A stretch of DNA of 64,000 nucleotides from Planctomycetaceae bacterium (GTDB lineage Bacteria; Planctomycetota; Planctomycetia; Planctomycetales; Planctomycetaceae). The notes under the pieces are model-generated. The model made no database searches. It saw only the letters and a program-made list of their open reading frames with translations, and was not told the origin of the DNA. The position numbers were made by a program, and so were the translations under genes. This document shows positions 1 to 12,190 of the stretch, in pieces (position 1 is the first letter of the stretch; the number at the start of each line of letters is the position of its first letter). Where the stretch lies: contig PBSL01000058.1 of assembly GCA_002726205.1 (NCBI GenBank), positions 1 through 64,000 of the forward strand. Direction: 5' to 3'.

Positions 1-1
1 C

Positions 2-910
2 GAACCTGAACCTCCTCCAACGAACGTCATCGCCCCCTCACGACCTCGACCACCGACCGTGTTGTTGCCAGCGATCGTGGATCGCAGCGATGAGGTGACC
101 GAGATCGCCGACGAACTGGTCCGCCTGGAGGAGCAACTGCTGCGGCGGGAGACGGCATTGGCGGCGAGCCGTCGTCGGCTCGAGACCGCTCGTTCAGAAA
201 CCAGACGCCGACGAACGTTCTTGGAATCTCGTCAACAGGACGTGCAGGTCCTGCTGGACAAGCAAGCGCTTGCCGACGGCACGGTCCAAACCCTGACTCG
301 GCAACATCAGCAGGCGCTGCTGACACTCGAGGAGATCACGCGCCGGGCGGATCCGGTCAAACCCTTGACCCATCGGTTGACTCCGGTGAGCAAGACGGTT
401 CGCGGAAAGGAACAGCATTTTCACGTGGCTGGCGGGCGGGTAGCGTCGATTCCGTTGAAACGGTTGCAACAGCGTGTCCGTGATCAGTTGACCAAGCATG
501 CACGATTTGCTTCCCGGTTCCAGAAACACGAAGGGCGGGTCGGGCCGGTGGATGGTTTCCTGCTGGACTACACGATCCAGCGACGACCGCTGTCGGTGGT
601 GGATGAACTGAAATACGGACGGGGAATGGTTCGCATCGGCGTGACGCACTGGACGATCCAGCCCGAGGAAGACGTGGTGTCGGAGACGCCCGAACAGGCG
701 TTGGCCCGTGGCTCGAGATTTCACGCGGCCCTGAAATCGTGCCACTCGGACACGGCGCTGACCTTCTGGGTCTACCCGGACAGCTTTGCAGCATTTCGCC
801 GTTTGCAGTCGGCGGCGCAGCGGGCCGGGTTCCACGTGGCCGGCCGCCCCCTGCCCGAGGGAGTCCAGGTTTCCGGATCTCCTGACGGAAGCCGGTCACT
901 GGCGCAATAG
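2..910 (+). CDS. Coiled-coil hypothetical protein, probably truncated by the left edge
   Basis: The frame is open to the window edge, and the upstream codons give a Pro-rich stretch, so the start is probably outside; an internal GTG at 59 would give 283 residues. From the GTG, residues about 10-100 are charged and heptad-like (Leu, Glu, Arg and Gln rich), which predicts a coiled coil. Residues about 130-270 form a compact C-terminal domain with a glycine-proline core (GPVDGFLLDYT) and Trp/Tyr-rich strands. A Pro-rich linker before a coiled coil would fit a membrane-anchored protein whose anchor lies off the window, but no membrane segment is visible here. I do not recognise a function. It converges with the next gene, with only 4 bases between the stop codons. 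Confidence 0.75.
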   Translation, partial: EPEPPPTNVIAPSRPRPPTVLLPAIVDRSDEVTEIADELVRLEEQLLRRETALAASRRRLETARSETRRRRTFLESRQQDVQVLLDKQALADGTVQTLTRQHQQALLTLEEITRRADPVKPLTHRLTPVSKTVRGKEQHFHVAGGRVASIPLKRLQQRVRDQLTKHARFASRFQKHEGRVGPVDGFLLDYTIQRRPLSVVDELKYGRGMVRIGVTHWTIQPEEDVVSETPEQALARGSRFHAALKSCHSDTALTFWVYPDSFAAFRRLQSAAQRAGFHVAGRPLPEGVQVSGSPDGSRSLAQ

Positions 911-914
911 CTGC

Positions 915-3900
915 CTACTTCTTCGCCTTCGCTTTCGCCTTCGGCTTCGCTTTCGCCTTTGCCTTGGGGGGATTCACCTTCAGCTGGATTATTCTTGGCG
1001 GCAGGAGTGGATTGCCACCGGCACTGCGGATCAACAGTTGCGCGTTGGGGAGAACGCGTGGTTCGTTCTCCTGTCCGGCCTTGACCGTGATCGAAAACGC
1101 GGTTTGACCGGGTGCCACGGTGACCTTGCCAGCCTGGTAGGCTCCGAGTCGTTTGTCGATCACGATCTCGCATTCGACGGCACCGTTGAACCCGGCATCC
1201 CGGGTGAGTGTTCCACGGATGTTGTTGACGACATTGCTGGCGAGTGTGAGGCTCTTGGGATCGAGGGTCACGGACGCGGCATTTCGGACGGGGAGCCGGA
1301 ATGGTCGTGAGTAGACTTGTCCCTGAACGGCGGTTGCGTAGCCGTGCGCCACGAGGGCTCCACGCAGCACGAGTTCAATTTGTCCGGCGACCACGTCGGC
1401 GGGGACGGAAAGGGAGATGGTTCCCGGGGATCCTCCGATCCCAATCGCCTGGTTGGGCAGCGCACGCACGATCGGGCGGTTTCCCTTGCCACGGTTGCGG
1501 GGGTCGATTGGTCGTGGGGGTTCATTGGAGATCGAGGCGATTCGCAGCGCCTGGCCGGTTCGATCGTTGGGTGCCAGGCCCCGGGCCGAAACCGTGATCC
1601 GGGACGGCAGCCCCCGGTAGAGGGCCACGGGGGTCGAGAGGATCTCGAGCGCGGCACCGCTGGAATGAGTCAGCCCAACCGGCAGCAGGTCCTTGTGGCC
1701 GGGGATCGACTGGCTGGAAACACGGGCAATGCGGCGCAAACCAGGCTTGATCCCGACCGATTCGCCGACGAAACTCAGCGAACGAGCGGCTGACGCATCG
1801 CCTCCGGCTGACCGTGAAACGGTCACCGAGATGACGCCTCCGACACCTGCGGCAACCCGGGACGGCTGCAGTCGAATGCGATCGTCCCCCACCACCCGCA
1901 GTGCGATCGGGCCGTTGTAGCCGCTGCGGTTGACCTGAAGACGGACCAGGGCCGATCCGACCCGGGGAAGATTCAGCTGCGGGGTCTGCAATTGGAGCGA
2001 GAAGTTGGGATGGCCGGTCGGGCTGACCCGTAGACGATAGAGGTAGTGTGAACCGCCACGGCCGTAGAGGTCGCGGATTCCCAGCACCACGCGGGTCACT
2101 TTTGCCGGGACGGTAAAATCCAACTGGGGATCACGCGATCCGGGTCGATCCTGGCTGCTGGCGACCGGCTTGCCATCGACCAGGACGCTCAATTCCGCGT
2201 CGATCGGCGAGTCGATTGACCGGCCCGCGATCGCCAGCCGGAATTTCTGGCCGGGAGTGACATCGAGTGCCAGTTGGTCTCGCTCGCCGGGGCTCGACAG
2301 GCGGCCACTGATCGTCAGCGGAGGATGTCGGTTGGCGGAAAACCGGGCATCAATTGCGGTTCCCGGCTTGGAAGGCTCGAGGACCTCGGTTCCCTGGGTC
2401 ACCTGGATGACCGGTGCCGGACCCAGGAAACCTGACGCTGCTGGGGTGGCCACCAGCGAACCGGTACGGGCCTGGGCGTTGCGCAGATCGACGGTCAGCG
2501 ACGCGTTGGCGGGAAGCCCGGTACCCACCGGCACGACGCGGACCTCGCCTCCGGCCACCGCGGCCGGAGGGAACACCGTGTCGATCAGGGACAGGTCTCC
2601 GATCTTGATGCGAAACGGGCTGTTGCCCGGGGCCTTGTAGCTGAGATCGTGGACTTCGATCGTGTAGGTCCCGTCGGCGGGGACGGTGATCTCGGCACGG
2701 GTGTCGCCTTTCAGGGAAACCTTTGCCCACTCGATGGCCAACGGTGTCCCCTGGGCATTCTTGATTTCCACGACCGGTTCACATCCTGAACCCAATCGTC
2801 GTGATTCGACGTCGGCTACCAATCGCTGCCCTTTACGGGCTGTGACGTGGCCACGGGCAATTTGTGGGCCGGCAAGTAAACCCGAGAGTGCCACCGGGAT
2901 CGCCGCCGGCTTGGCGGCGGTTGTACTGCCGATCGTGCGTTGGGGAAGGCGGTCAACAGCGATCGACAGAGGATTGCTGACTCCTCCGGTGGTCAACACC
3001 CGCAACGGGTACAGGCCGGCCGTCGTTGCAGCTGTCAGCGTCACTTCAACGGTCAACAGGCCGGCGTTGGATCCGGCGACGACCCGGGAGGTCAGCCCGG
3101 GGATTGAACTCAACAAGGTCGCAGCGGCAGCGAGGTTCTTACCCGAGATGGACAGGCGGGTCGACTTGCCGATCTGCAGGCCACGCAGGGAGAGGTTCGA
3201 GATCGACGGGACCGCCGGGAGTCCCGCGACGGGTTTCTGGTCCTGGGCGATTCGCTTTCCGCCATCGGTTCCCACCACTTCGGTGAACAGCCGGCCGGAT
3301 TCCTCCGCGGTCAACTCATGGCCGAACAGCTGGAACTCGTCAAACACTCCGCTGGTATGTTCAATTGTTGGCGTGCTGGCACCGATCGTTACCGCATCGG
3401 TGTTGACCAGTCCGGCGGGCTTGATGTCGAGCAACCAGGTGTCAGCACCAACGGCCAGTGCCGGTTTGGATTGTTTGGTCGAGGCAACCGGCTTGCCGTT
3501 GATGAAAAGTCGGATCCGAATGTCGTCGGCGTCGGTGTCCTTGTCGGCACCGGGGGCATCACCAACGGCGAAGGAGGCCACCAGGTGAATCCGTCGTCGC
3601 GTCCCCAGTGTCGACTTGGCGCTGAACATGATCGTGCGAAATCCGCTGCCGTCGTTGACGTAGAGTTGCAGCAAGTCGGACTTGGGCTGGAAGTTGATGC
3701 CGTAGTTGGTCCGCCCGGTCTTGTCCGTCGACCGCTTGGCGACAAGCCCGTGCATGGCCGCGTCGGCCGGTCCGTGCAGGTTGACGAACAGGAAGGCGAC
3801 CGTTGCGGCCCCGGGTCGCGACGTATCCTGGCTGCTGGAAATTCGAACCAGTTGCTTCCGTGAAGCCTCGAGCAGAAGTGCGCGGCTTCCCGTCTCGTTG

Positions 3901-4100
3901 GGAAACGGGCTGGGAACCCGGCGGGCCCCGCCGGTCAGTTGACCGGTGTTGGTCACGTGGCCTCCGGGTGCGGTGTCAACGGCGGCTCCGGATTTCTCGT
4001 CGAAGGTCAAGTCGACGATTGCCGTGTCACGGACCGATCCTGCTTCGATCAGTCCCAGGGGAAGTGCGGCGAGCAACAGCACGAGCCAGTGGCGAATCAT
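915..4100 (-). CDS. Large secreted LamG/PPC-like protein with Lys/Ala tail
   Basis: About 1061 residues. I chose the ATG at 4100 because it begins a signal peptide (MIRHWLVLLLAALPLG) and has a GAGG about ten bases upstream; the frame itself stays open 17 codons further. Residues about 25-290 look like a concanavalin A/LamG fold (an opening DLTFDEKSG motif and a DEFQLFGHELT strand typical of such domains). After an Ig/TIG-like part, residues about 430-520 resemble a bacterial pre-peptidase C-terminal (PPC) domain, followed by more beta-sandwich segments. The last 20 residues are an alternating Lys-Ala-Pro tail. Family knowledge places such proteins at the planctomycete cell surface; substrate or partner is unknown. 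It is separated by 120 bases from the thioredoxin gene upstream. Confidence 0.85.
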   Translation of the reverse strand: MIRHWLVLLLAALPLGLIEAGSVRDTAIVDLTFDEKSGAAVDTAPGGHVTNTGQLTGGARRVPSPFPNETGSRALLLEASRKQLVRISSSQDTSRPGAATVAFLFVNLHGPADAAMHGLVAKRSTDKTGRTNYGINFQPKSDLLQLYVNDGSGFRTIMFSAKSTLGTRRRIHLVASFAVGDAPGADKDTDADDIRIRLFINGKPVASTKQSKPALAVGADTWLLDIKPAGLVNTDAVTIGASTPTIEHTSGVFDEFQLFGHELTAEESGRLFTEVVGTDGGKRIAQDQKPVAGLPAVPSISNLSLRGLQIGKSTRLSISGKNLAAAATLLSSIPGLTSRVVAGSNAGLLTVEVTLTAATTAGLYPLRVLTTGGVSNPLSIAVDRLPQRTIGSTTAAKPAAIPVALSGLLAGPQIARGHVTARKGQRLVADVESRRLGSGCEPVVEIKNAQGTPLAIEWAKVSLKGDTRAEITVPADGTYTIEVHDLSYKAPGNSPFRIKIGDLSLIDTVFPPAAVAGGEVRVVPVGTGLPANASLTVDLRNAQARTGSLVATPAASGFLGPAPVIQVTQGTEVLEPSKPGTAIDARFSANRHPPLTISGRLSSPGERDQLALDVTPGQKFRLAIAGRSIDSPIDAELSVLVDGKPVASSQDRPGSRDPQLDFTVPAKVTRVVLGIRDLYGRGGSHYLYRLRVSPTGHPNFSLQLQTPQLNLPRVGSALVRLQVNRSGYNGPIALRVVGDDRIRLQPSRVAAGVGGVISVTVSRSAGGDASAARSLSFVGESVGIKPGLRRIARVSSQSIPGHKDLLPVGLTHSSGAALEILSTPVALYRGLPSRITVSARGLAPNDRTGQALRIASISNEPPRPIDPRNRGKGNRPIVRALPNQAIGIGGSPGTISLSVPADVVAGQIELVLRGALVAHGYATAVQGQVYSRPFRLPVRNAASVTLDPKSLTLASNVVNNIRGTLTRDAGFNGAVECEIVIDKRLGAYQAGKVTVAPGQTAFSITVKAGQENEPRVLPNAQLLIRSAGGNPLLPPRIIQLKVNPPKAKAKAKPKAKAKAKK

Positions 4101-4165
4101 CGGGTGAATCCTCAATTGTCCTGGTGACCGCCGATATTCTAGCCGCTGCACCCGGAGGTTCCCAC

Positions 4166-4214
4166 GCTGTCGTTTCTCGACAGCCCGACAACCCGACCGC
4201 AGGGGCGTTGTCGG
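4166..4214 (-). terminator. Two adjacent stem-loops between thioredoxin-like and secreted-protein genes
   Basis: GCTGTCG/CGACAGC (4166-4172 with 4178-4184, five-base loop) and CCGACAAC/GTTGTCGG (4185-4192 with 4207-4214) sit directly downstream of the stop codon at 4221 on the minus strand. Neither is followed by a clear U-tract, so termination, pausing or mRNA end protection are all possible. Confidence 0.3.
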
Positions 4215-4220
4215 CGGCCG

Positions 4221-5156
4221 TCAGTAGAGCAGCGTGGCCAGTCGTCGCCTCGAGGCACTGACAAATTCGGGGTCGGCTCCCGGCATGGCAAAGAAGGTCA
4301 CCAGCGTGTCCCGCGCCTGCTGGCCGGCGCCGTCACGGTCACGCTCGACCATCTGCAGGCAGATCTCGACGGCCTCCTCGAATTGACGTTCGACGGCCAA
4401 TGCTTCGGCCAGCTTCAATTGCAGGTCGATCTCTCCGGGCGATGCGGTCAGTGCCTCCCGGGCTTCGGCCACACCTCCGGTTTCGGTCGCCGATTCGGTG
4501 AGCCCGAGTTGATCTTTCAGTTGCTGGGCTTCGGGCTCGAGGAATCCTCGTGATTCCAGTTCATCGATCAACGCGGATGTGTCCTCGTTGTTTCCGAGTG
4601 CCAGGCAGACGCGGGCCAGGCGGATCTTCAACGCGGCTTCGTCGGGGGCCAGCGCCAACGCTTCACGGTACTTCGCTGCAGCTGATTCCGGATCCTGGGC
4701 TTCCAATGCGTCGCCGGCAGCCATCAGCGTGGAGGCTTCCGAGGGGATGAAACGCGACATCCATTCGCGGAGTCCTTCCTCGGGCAGCAGGCCCGGCACA
4801 CTGTCGACCGGCTGGCCACCGACAAAGGCGACCAGCAGTGGAATCGACTGGACCTGGAAGGCGGTGGCCAGGTCCTGGCAGTCGTCGATATTGATCCGAA
4901 CGAGTTCCCAACGGCCATCGGCCTCGTTGACGAGTTTGACCAGGATCGGTGTCAATTCCTGGCATGGAGCGCACGAGGGGCTCCAGAAGTCCAGGACCAC
5001 CGGCACGTCGTGGGACCGGTTGATCACGTCCTGCTCGAACGACTCGGCGGTGGTTTCCCTGATCCACGCCGACGAGTGGCCGACCTGAGGTTCGGGTGCC
5101 GGGGTGGCGGCAGAGGGAGGGTCGGGAGTCGGGTTGGCAGCTGGTGTGTCGGTCAT
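4221..5156 (-). CDS. Thioredoxin-TPR protein, CnoX/YbbN-like
   Basis: 311 residues. The N-terminal 30 residues are Pro/Ala-rich and disordered. Residues about 31-140 form a thioredoxin fold with the active site CAPC at 62-65 and the downstream cis-Pro segment (SIPLLVAF). Residues about 150-311 contain tetratricopeptide-like helices and end with the ASRRRLATLLY tail typical of the YbbN/CnoX family, a thioredoxin-like chaperone that protects proteins and hands them to GroEL in E. coli. Both active-site Cys are kept, so redox activity is plausible; the E. coli protein has lost one. It follows the DUF1598-like gene by 52 bases on the same strand and may be co-transcribed. Role by family resemblance. 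Confidence 0.9.
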   Translation of the reverse strand: MTDTPAANPTPDPPSAATPAPEPQVGHSSAWIRETTAESFEQDVINRSHDVPVVLDFWSPSCAPCQELTPILVKLVNEADGRWELVRINIDDCQDLATAFQVQSIPLLVAFVGGQPVDSVPGLLPEEGLREWMSRFIPSEASTLMAAGDALEAQDPESAAAKYREALALAPDEAALKIRLARVCLALGNNEDTSALIDELESRGFLEPEAQQLKDQLGLTESATETGGVAEAREALTASPGEIDLQLKLAEALAVERQFEEAVEICLQMVERDRDGAGQQARDTLVTFFAMPGADPEFVSASRRRLATLLY

Positions 5157-5208
5157 CGTTGTTCGTCTGAAAGGAAAAAGTGGACTGGGTCGTGGGCCGC
5201 GCGGGCGA

Positions 5209-6663
5209 TCAATCCCACCACCAGGGATGCGTCTTGGGAGCCGTCGTCGCCAGGGCCTGGCGACGACGGAGGCTGAACTGTTCGTCGTCGGTGACTCGTG
5301 TCGGGATCCGCTGAATTGTCTGACGGGGAGTGAGCACCACGCCGCCGGAAACCAGGCCCAGAATCAATCGACTGCCGACGGTCCTGGTGTTGTAGATCGA
5401 CGCGATCCGCGTCGGTGTCTCGCCACGGGCCAGCCGAGCCCGTTCGGCCGAGAGGAAAAACTCCATCGACCAGCCGACGCGTTTCGGCAGTTGTTCCTTG
5501 TGGAGCAGTGCCACCAGGATCGTCAGATCGATCAGGTTCTGGAGCTGGGCAAACACCGGCGACCGGTCGGCCAGCAGGGGGAATTTCTCGGTAAAGATCT
5601 TTGCAAACTGGCGGGTTGTCACTCGTGTCACCGTGGCGTCGATCCGCTTGCCACCGGCTCCCAGCAGCTCTTCCTGGGCCATCACCTGGGCGCGTTGACC
5701 GACGAGCTGGAAGGCCAGCCGGTCCCCGGTGGTGTGGATGGCCTCGTAGAGCGGTGTCGCCCACCAGCGCTGCATCGAGTTGCCCTGGGGCTTCAGGAGC
5801 GAGAGGTGGCTGCGAAGACCGGGGACGGGAGGCGAGAGCAGCCCGACGGCGATGTGCTTCATCTGCACGTCGGCCTCGACAAGCGTCTGGGCGAAATGTG
5901 AATGCGGCGGCACGCCCCAGACGCTGACCGTCTGCTGGCCGAGAATCTGGGCGAGTTGTTTGAAACGGCGGCGGATGACACTGATCGAAGTGGCCGAGCT
6001 GTTCTTGGCCAGGAAACGGCGGGCCTGGTCGAGTTGTGCGGGGACCGGGTCGATTGAAACGCCGATGCCCCGCCTGGAGTCGGCACTGCGGAGCGCGACG
6101 ATCAAGTCATCAATCCTCAGCGGAGGGCGACGAGTCGTGACCCCCACGATCCGACCGTCGCCATCGGGTGCAAAGCCCTCGGCCGGACCCGCGATCACCA
6201 GATCGTTTCCCTCGGGATCCACGAACAGGTAATCGATTCGCTGCAGCCCGGCCAGAAACTGGATATCCAACGGGGCGATCATTTTCTTGCCCTCCAGCCG
6301 GGCGCAGGCCTGTTCGAGGCGAACCAGCGAGATTTTTCGTAGCGGGCTGGCCCGGTTGATGTCGGTCGAGAGATGCTTGCCGGATGTCGCCTTGGCCCGT
6401 TTTTGAGCCAGCGATCGAGCCCGGCTGGTGGCGTACCGTGCCGAAACCACACCCTCTCCGTTGATCAGCACGCCCCCGGCAAATCCTTGACCACCACCGG
6501 CTCCCCCACCAAAGCCTCCTCCGCCACCCATGCCACCACCCATGCCACCACCGAACCCGCCACCGCCACCAAATCCGAACTGAGCGGGGCAGGGTGCGGC
6601 GACGATGCACGACACGAGAATCGCACCGATGGTCGCTGGCAGAAGTTGGGGAATTCTGTTCAT
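5209..6663 (-). CDS. Gly-rich exported protein, DUF1598-like
   Basis: About 484 residues. The chosen ATG (6663) has GGAT eight bases upstream; ATG at 6669 is an equally possible start. A signal peptide (residues 1-27, ending near APCPAQ) precedes a Gly/Phe/Met tract of about 35 residues built on GGG-F/M units, with a matching repetitive DNA tract near 6475-6570. The remaining ~400 residues resemble the planctomycete-restricted DUF1598 family as I recall it: a conserved RPPLRIDDLIVALR region, a WWATPLYEAI region and a C-terminal WWWD. The biochemical function is unknown. It precedes the thioredoxin-like gene in the same direction, so a shared role in envelope protein folding is possible but unproven. 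Confidence 0.8.
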   Translation of the reverse strand: MNRIPQLLPATIGAILVSCIVAAPCPAQFGFGGGGGFGGGMGGGMGGGGGFGGGAGGGQGFAGGVLINGEGVVSARYATSRARSLAQKRAKATSGKHLSTDINRASPLRKISLVRLEQACARLEGKKMIAPLDIQFLAGLQRIDYLFVDPEGNDLVIAGPAEGFAPDGDGRIVGVTTRRPPLRIDDLIVALRSADSRRGIGVSIDPVPAQLDQARRFLAKNSSATSISVIRRRFKQLAQILGQQTVSVWGVPPHSHFAQTLVEADVQMKHIAVGLLSPPVPGLRSHLSLLKPQGNSMQRWWATPLYEAIHTTGDRLAFQLVGQRAQVMAQEELLGAGGKRIDATVTRVTTRQFAKIFTEKFPLLADRSPVFAQLQNLIDLTILVALLHKEQLPKRVGWSMEFFLSAERARLARGETPTRIASIYNTRTVGSRLILGLVSGGVVLTPRQTIQRIPTRVTDDEQFSLRRRQALATTAPKTHPWWWD

Positions 6664-6763
6664 GGTCATGATCCGGGTCTCTAGGCCCACCAGCGTACTG
6701 ACGTGTTGCGGCCGTTGATTCCATCATAGACCGGCCGGGTCGGTGTGCCCAGAGGCCAGTCTC

Positions 6764-7648
6764 TCACTCCGCTGCGAGGACCCGGTCCACGTGGTTGTCG
6801 AGTTCGCGGCGGGTGGGCGACTGGATGATCCCGTCACGTAACGCCGCGAAGAGGGTGGCGGTGACGAGATCCGCGGTGGTCCCCGGGTTTCGTCGATGAC
6901 CGTCCTCACGCAACCAGGCGTCGAAGGCTTCCAGGTCCGCCGGTGACCGGTCTTGGCGAGGCCATCCGGAGGCAAGCAGGCAAGCGGCGCGACGAGATGC
7001 CTCGACGGCCGTGGCCATTCCGCACTTGCGGGCGATCAGCGTGTCGGGGTGATCAGCGAGGATTCTCAGTGACAGCCGCACCACGCTCTGGCTCCAGTTC
7101 TGCAAGAACTGCTGACCCCGCGGGAGTTCGTTGAGACTCCAGTCGAGTATCCGGCTGAAGTGGTCGGTGTAGCAGGCGGCGACGTCGTCGTGCGCGGTGG
7201 CCAGGTTCATGGCCGACATCAGAGAAATTCTCGGAGGTGTCGCAACACCGTGCGACACAACCTCGCCGAGTCCGCCTGGACGAGCCAGGCGGATGGCCTG
7301 GTAGACGCAGTCGGCATCGACATCGTCGAGGTTCTCGAGCACGGTGGCGATGCCGGTCGCAAGGGGCACGTCGCGAGGGACGGCGGCCAGTGGAGCCAGC
7401 AGGAGGATGATGCCGAGGTTACTGTTGCAGTCGACGACACTCGCGGTGGCGTTGACCGAATCAAGGACCGTCCGGCCGACACCGCGGTCGGACGCGGTGG
7501 CCAGGATCTCGGCCACCGCGTCGGCCGAACCGATCAGGTCGGTGTAGGTCATGTCGGCAAACGACGCTCTCGGGTGCACATTGCCGGGTTTGGCGGCGGT
7601 CGCCTCGAGCAGGCAGGCAAAGCGGATGTGTTCGACCAGCTGGGACAT
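6764..7648 (-). CDS. CitG-like triphosphoribosyl-dephospho-CoA synthase family protein
   Basis: About 294 residues from the ATG at 7648; the frame is open upstream, but homology-like sequence begins here (MSQLVEHIRFACLLEA). It shows family hallmarks: the TAAKPGNVHP motif near residue 18, a CNSNLGIILLLAPLA segment near residue 75 and a late NPGTTADLVTATLF motif. CitG makes the prosthetic-group precursor of citrate lyase, but no citrate lyase genes are present. Homologues outside citrate lyase operons occur in methanogens and H4MPT-using bacteria, and this window also carries mch, so a role in H4MPT-type cofactor synthesis is an inference. Divergent from the DapA-family gene. Confidence 0.8.
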   Translation of the reverse strand: MSQLVEHIRFACLLEATAAKPGNVHPRASFADMTYTDLIGSADAVAEILATASDRGVGRTVLDSVNATASVVDCNSNLGIILLLAPLAAVPRDVPLATGIATVLENLDDVDADCVYQAIRLARPGGLGEVVSHGVATPPRISLMSAMNLATAHDDVAACYTDHFSRILDWSLNELPRGQQFLQNWSQSVVRLSLRILADHPDTLIARKCGMATAVEASRRAACLLASGWPRQDRSPADLEAFDAWLREDGHRRNPGTTADLVTATLFAALRDGIIQSPTRRELDNHVDRVLAAE

Positions 7649-7706
7649 CGCCGCGCATTGTATCGCGTCGAACGGCTCCCGGCAGCAGCGGTCGCCCGGG
7701 ATACTT

Positions 7707-7723
7707 GACCGCCCGGGGCGGTC
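7707..7723. other. GC-rich perfect inverted repeat in divergent intergenic region
   Basis: GACCGCC and GGCGGTC form a seven-base perfect inverted repeat around CGG, centred between the divergent CitG-like (start 7648) and DapA-family (start 7849) genes. It could be an operator or a hairpin in a leader transcript; nothing else supports either reading. Confidence 0.25.
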
Positions 7724-7848
7724 GGGCGTACAACGAAACGGGAGTTGTTCGCGATGACGTGCCGGATTGGCCGGTGTCACAACCGAACGCGAATTCCCCG
7801 GAGGTGAGAATTCTCCGAACATTCGTCTGTGAAGAAACGGGCAGATCC

Positions 7849-8789
7849 ATGATGACCGACTACGACCGCAGCCTGCTCAGAACCGTTCACCTCGTGCCCC
7901 TGACCGCGTTTGCTGCCGACGGTAGCATCAATGCCGATGTCCAGGCGGGGCACATCGAGACGATGTCTGGGGCGGGGATCAGGGTCTTTCTGCCGGCGGC
8001 CGGGACCAGTGAATTCCAGAGTCTCTCGGCTGACGAGGTCGTCGAGATCGTGCGGATCACCCGCGAGGCTTCAGGGCCGGATGCCCAGATCTTCGCTCCG
8101 GTTGGTCTGCAGGTCGGACACGCGATCGAGATCGGGCGGCGATCGATGGAGGCCGGTGCCGATGGGATCATGTTCATGCCGTTCGTGCATCCCTACATGA
8201 GTGATGCCGGAGCGATGGACTATTACCGTGAGGTGATTGATACCGTTGCTGCACCGACACTGGTCTACCGCAAGGGGCCAATTCCCACCGACGACCTGTT
8301 GTTGGAACTCGCCGAGAATCCCCACGTGGTGGGAGTGAAGTACGCGGTCAACGAATTGCACGGATTCCGAACGACCGTGATGGCCGACCGCGGCCGACTG
8401 GAATGGCTGTGCGGTTCGGCCGAACGATTTGCGCCGTTTTACATGCTGGTGGGGGCCACCGGTTACACGACCGGTGCCGGGAACCTGGCCCCGAATGTTA
8501 CTTTGGCCCTGCATGCAGCGTTGGCGGCGGGTGAATACGACGAGGCCTTGAGGCTGCAGGCAATATTGCTGCCGATCGAGGATTACCGGGCAAGAGTCGG
8601 CGACAGCTACAACGTCTCGATGCTCAAGCACGCCATGACGCTGGTTGGTCCGGATTTCGGACAGCCGCGGCCGCCGCAGCGTCAATTGACCGAGGCCGAA
8701 CGGGCGGAGATCGACGGCTTGATGGCCCCGATTCTCGAGATCGAGCAATCGATGAAGTCGGAACTGCTCGCCGTGGGGCTAACGACCGA

Positions 8790-8793
<4 letters not shown>
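7849..8793 (+). CDS. Dihydrodipicolinate synthase/KdgD-family lyase
   Basis: About 314 residues from tandem ATGs at 7849/7852. It is a class I (Schiff-base) aldolase TIM barrel: the lysine sits in GVKYAVN (K164) and the conserved tyrosine in LVYRKG (Y140), matching the catalytic pair of DapA. The GTSEFQSL loop, where DapA has GTTGE, is closer to 5-dehydro-4-deoxyglucarate dehydratase and related sugar-acid lyases, so the substrate is more likely a keto sugar acid than aspartate semialdehyde. Its 3' end overlaps the ppdK stop by four bases (convergent). Exact substrate unresolved. Confidence 0.85.
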
Positions 8794-11531
<2,738 letters not shown>

Positions 11532-11654
11532 GAGGGCCGGTCCCGTTGGAGAGGATCTGGATGGAAGCCGTCCACGCTAGCAGGCACCCAGACGACCGTC
11601 AAGAATTGTCATTCGATCGACCGAACGGGAATTGCTCGTCGGAGGTCTTCTTTC

Positions 11655-11683
11655 TTGACAAGGGGGCGCGTGGATCGAGAATT
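11655..11683 (+). promoter_or_regulatory. Candidate promoter for the small FHA gene
   Basis: A perfect -35 hexamer TTGACA (11655-11660) is followed after 16-17 bases by a weak -10-like GAGAAT/AGAATT. A long purine/G run just downstream (about 11684-11700) contains the likely ribosome-binding site before the ATG at 11713, so any leader would be very short. The -10 match is poor. Confidence 0.3.
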
Positions 11684-11712
11684 AGGGGGAGGGGGGGAGA
11701 AAACGCGTCATC

Positions 11713-12147
11713 ATGCAAGCCCGTCTTATCTCACTCGACGGCAAGATCGCGATTCCGCTGCAGAACGACGTGAATGTCGTTGGACGCAAGCGGGGTGTGT
11801 GCGATGTGTTTCTCGATCACGGCAGCGTTTCGAAGTGCCATTGTCTGATCGTCAAGACCGATGGTCTGCTGTTGGTCCGTGACCTGGGAAGCACGAACGG
11901 GACCCTGGTCAACGGCCAGCGGATCAGCCGTGGTGCGTTGTTGCCCGGCGACGAGTTGTCGTTTGCCAGCCTCAAGTTCCAGGTGCAATTCGGTTCCGAA
12001 TTGCCTCCCGACGCGCCCGGCCTGTCGGCAGAGCGGACCGAGGTCATGCCGGTGTTGCCCGAGGCCGAAGTGGTCATCGACATGCTCGAGTCCGACGAAG
12101 ACGCCTCGTCGGACAGTCTCGACGCCTTCCCCATCCCGGAACTCTAG
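11713..12147 (+). CDS. Small FHA-domain protein
   Basis: 144 residues. Residues about 5-95 form a forkhead-associated domain, which binds phosphothreonine: the VVGRKRG start, the S-x-x-H core (SVSKCHC) and the DLGSTNGTLVNG loop are all present. The C-terminal ~45 residues are acidic (many Asp/Glu/Ser) and probably disordered. A cytoplasmic adaptor in Ser/Thr kinase signalling is the family expectation. It is preceded by a G-rich purine tract acting as ribosome-binding site and converges with lpxI. No kinase gene is visible in the window. Confidence 0.9.
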   Translation: MQARLISLDGKIAIPLQNDVNVVGRKRGVCDVFLDHGSVSKCHCLIVKTDGLLLVRDLGSTNGTLVNGQRISRGALLPGDELSFASLKFQVQFGSELPPDAPGLSAERTEVMPVLPEAEVVIDMLESDEDASSDSLDAFPIPEL

Positions 12148-12190
12148 TCGGTCCTGCGGCGCTACGGGTGTGGTCGTGAGGGAGTGCTGC

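Noticed and set aside
6475-6570. Tandem repeat possibly non-coding
   Set aside because: It is the Gly/Met/Phe codon tract of the DUF1598-like protein.
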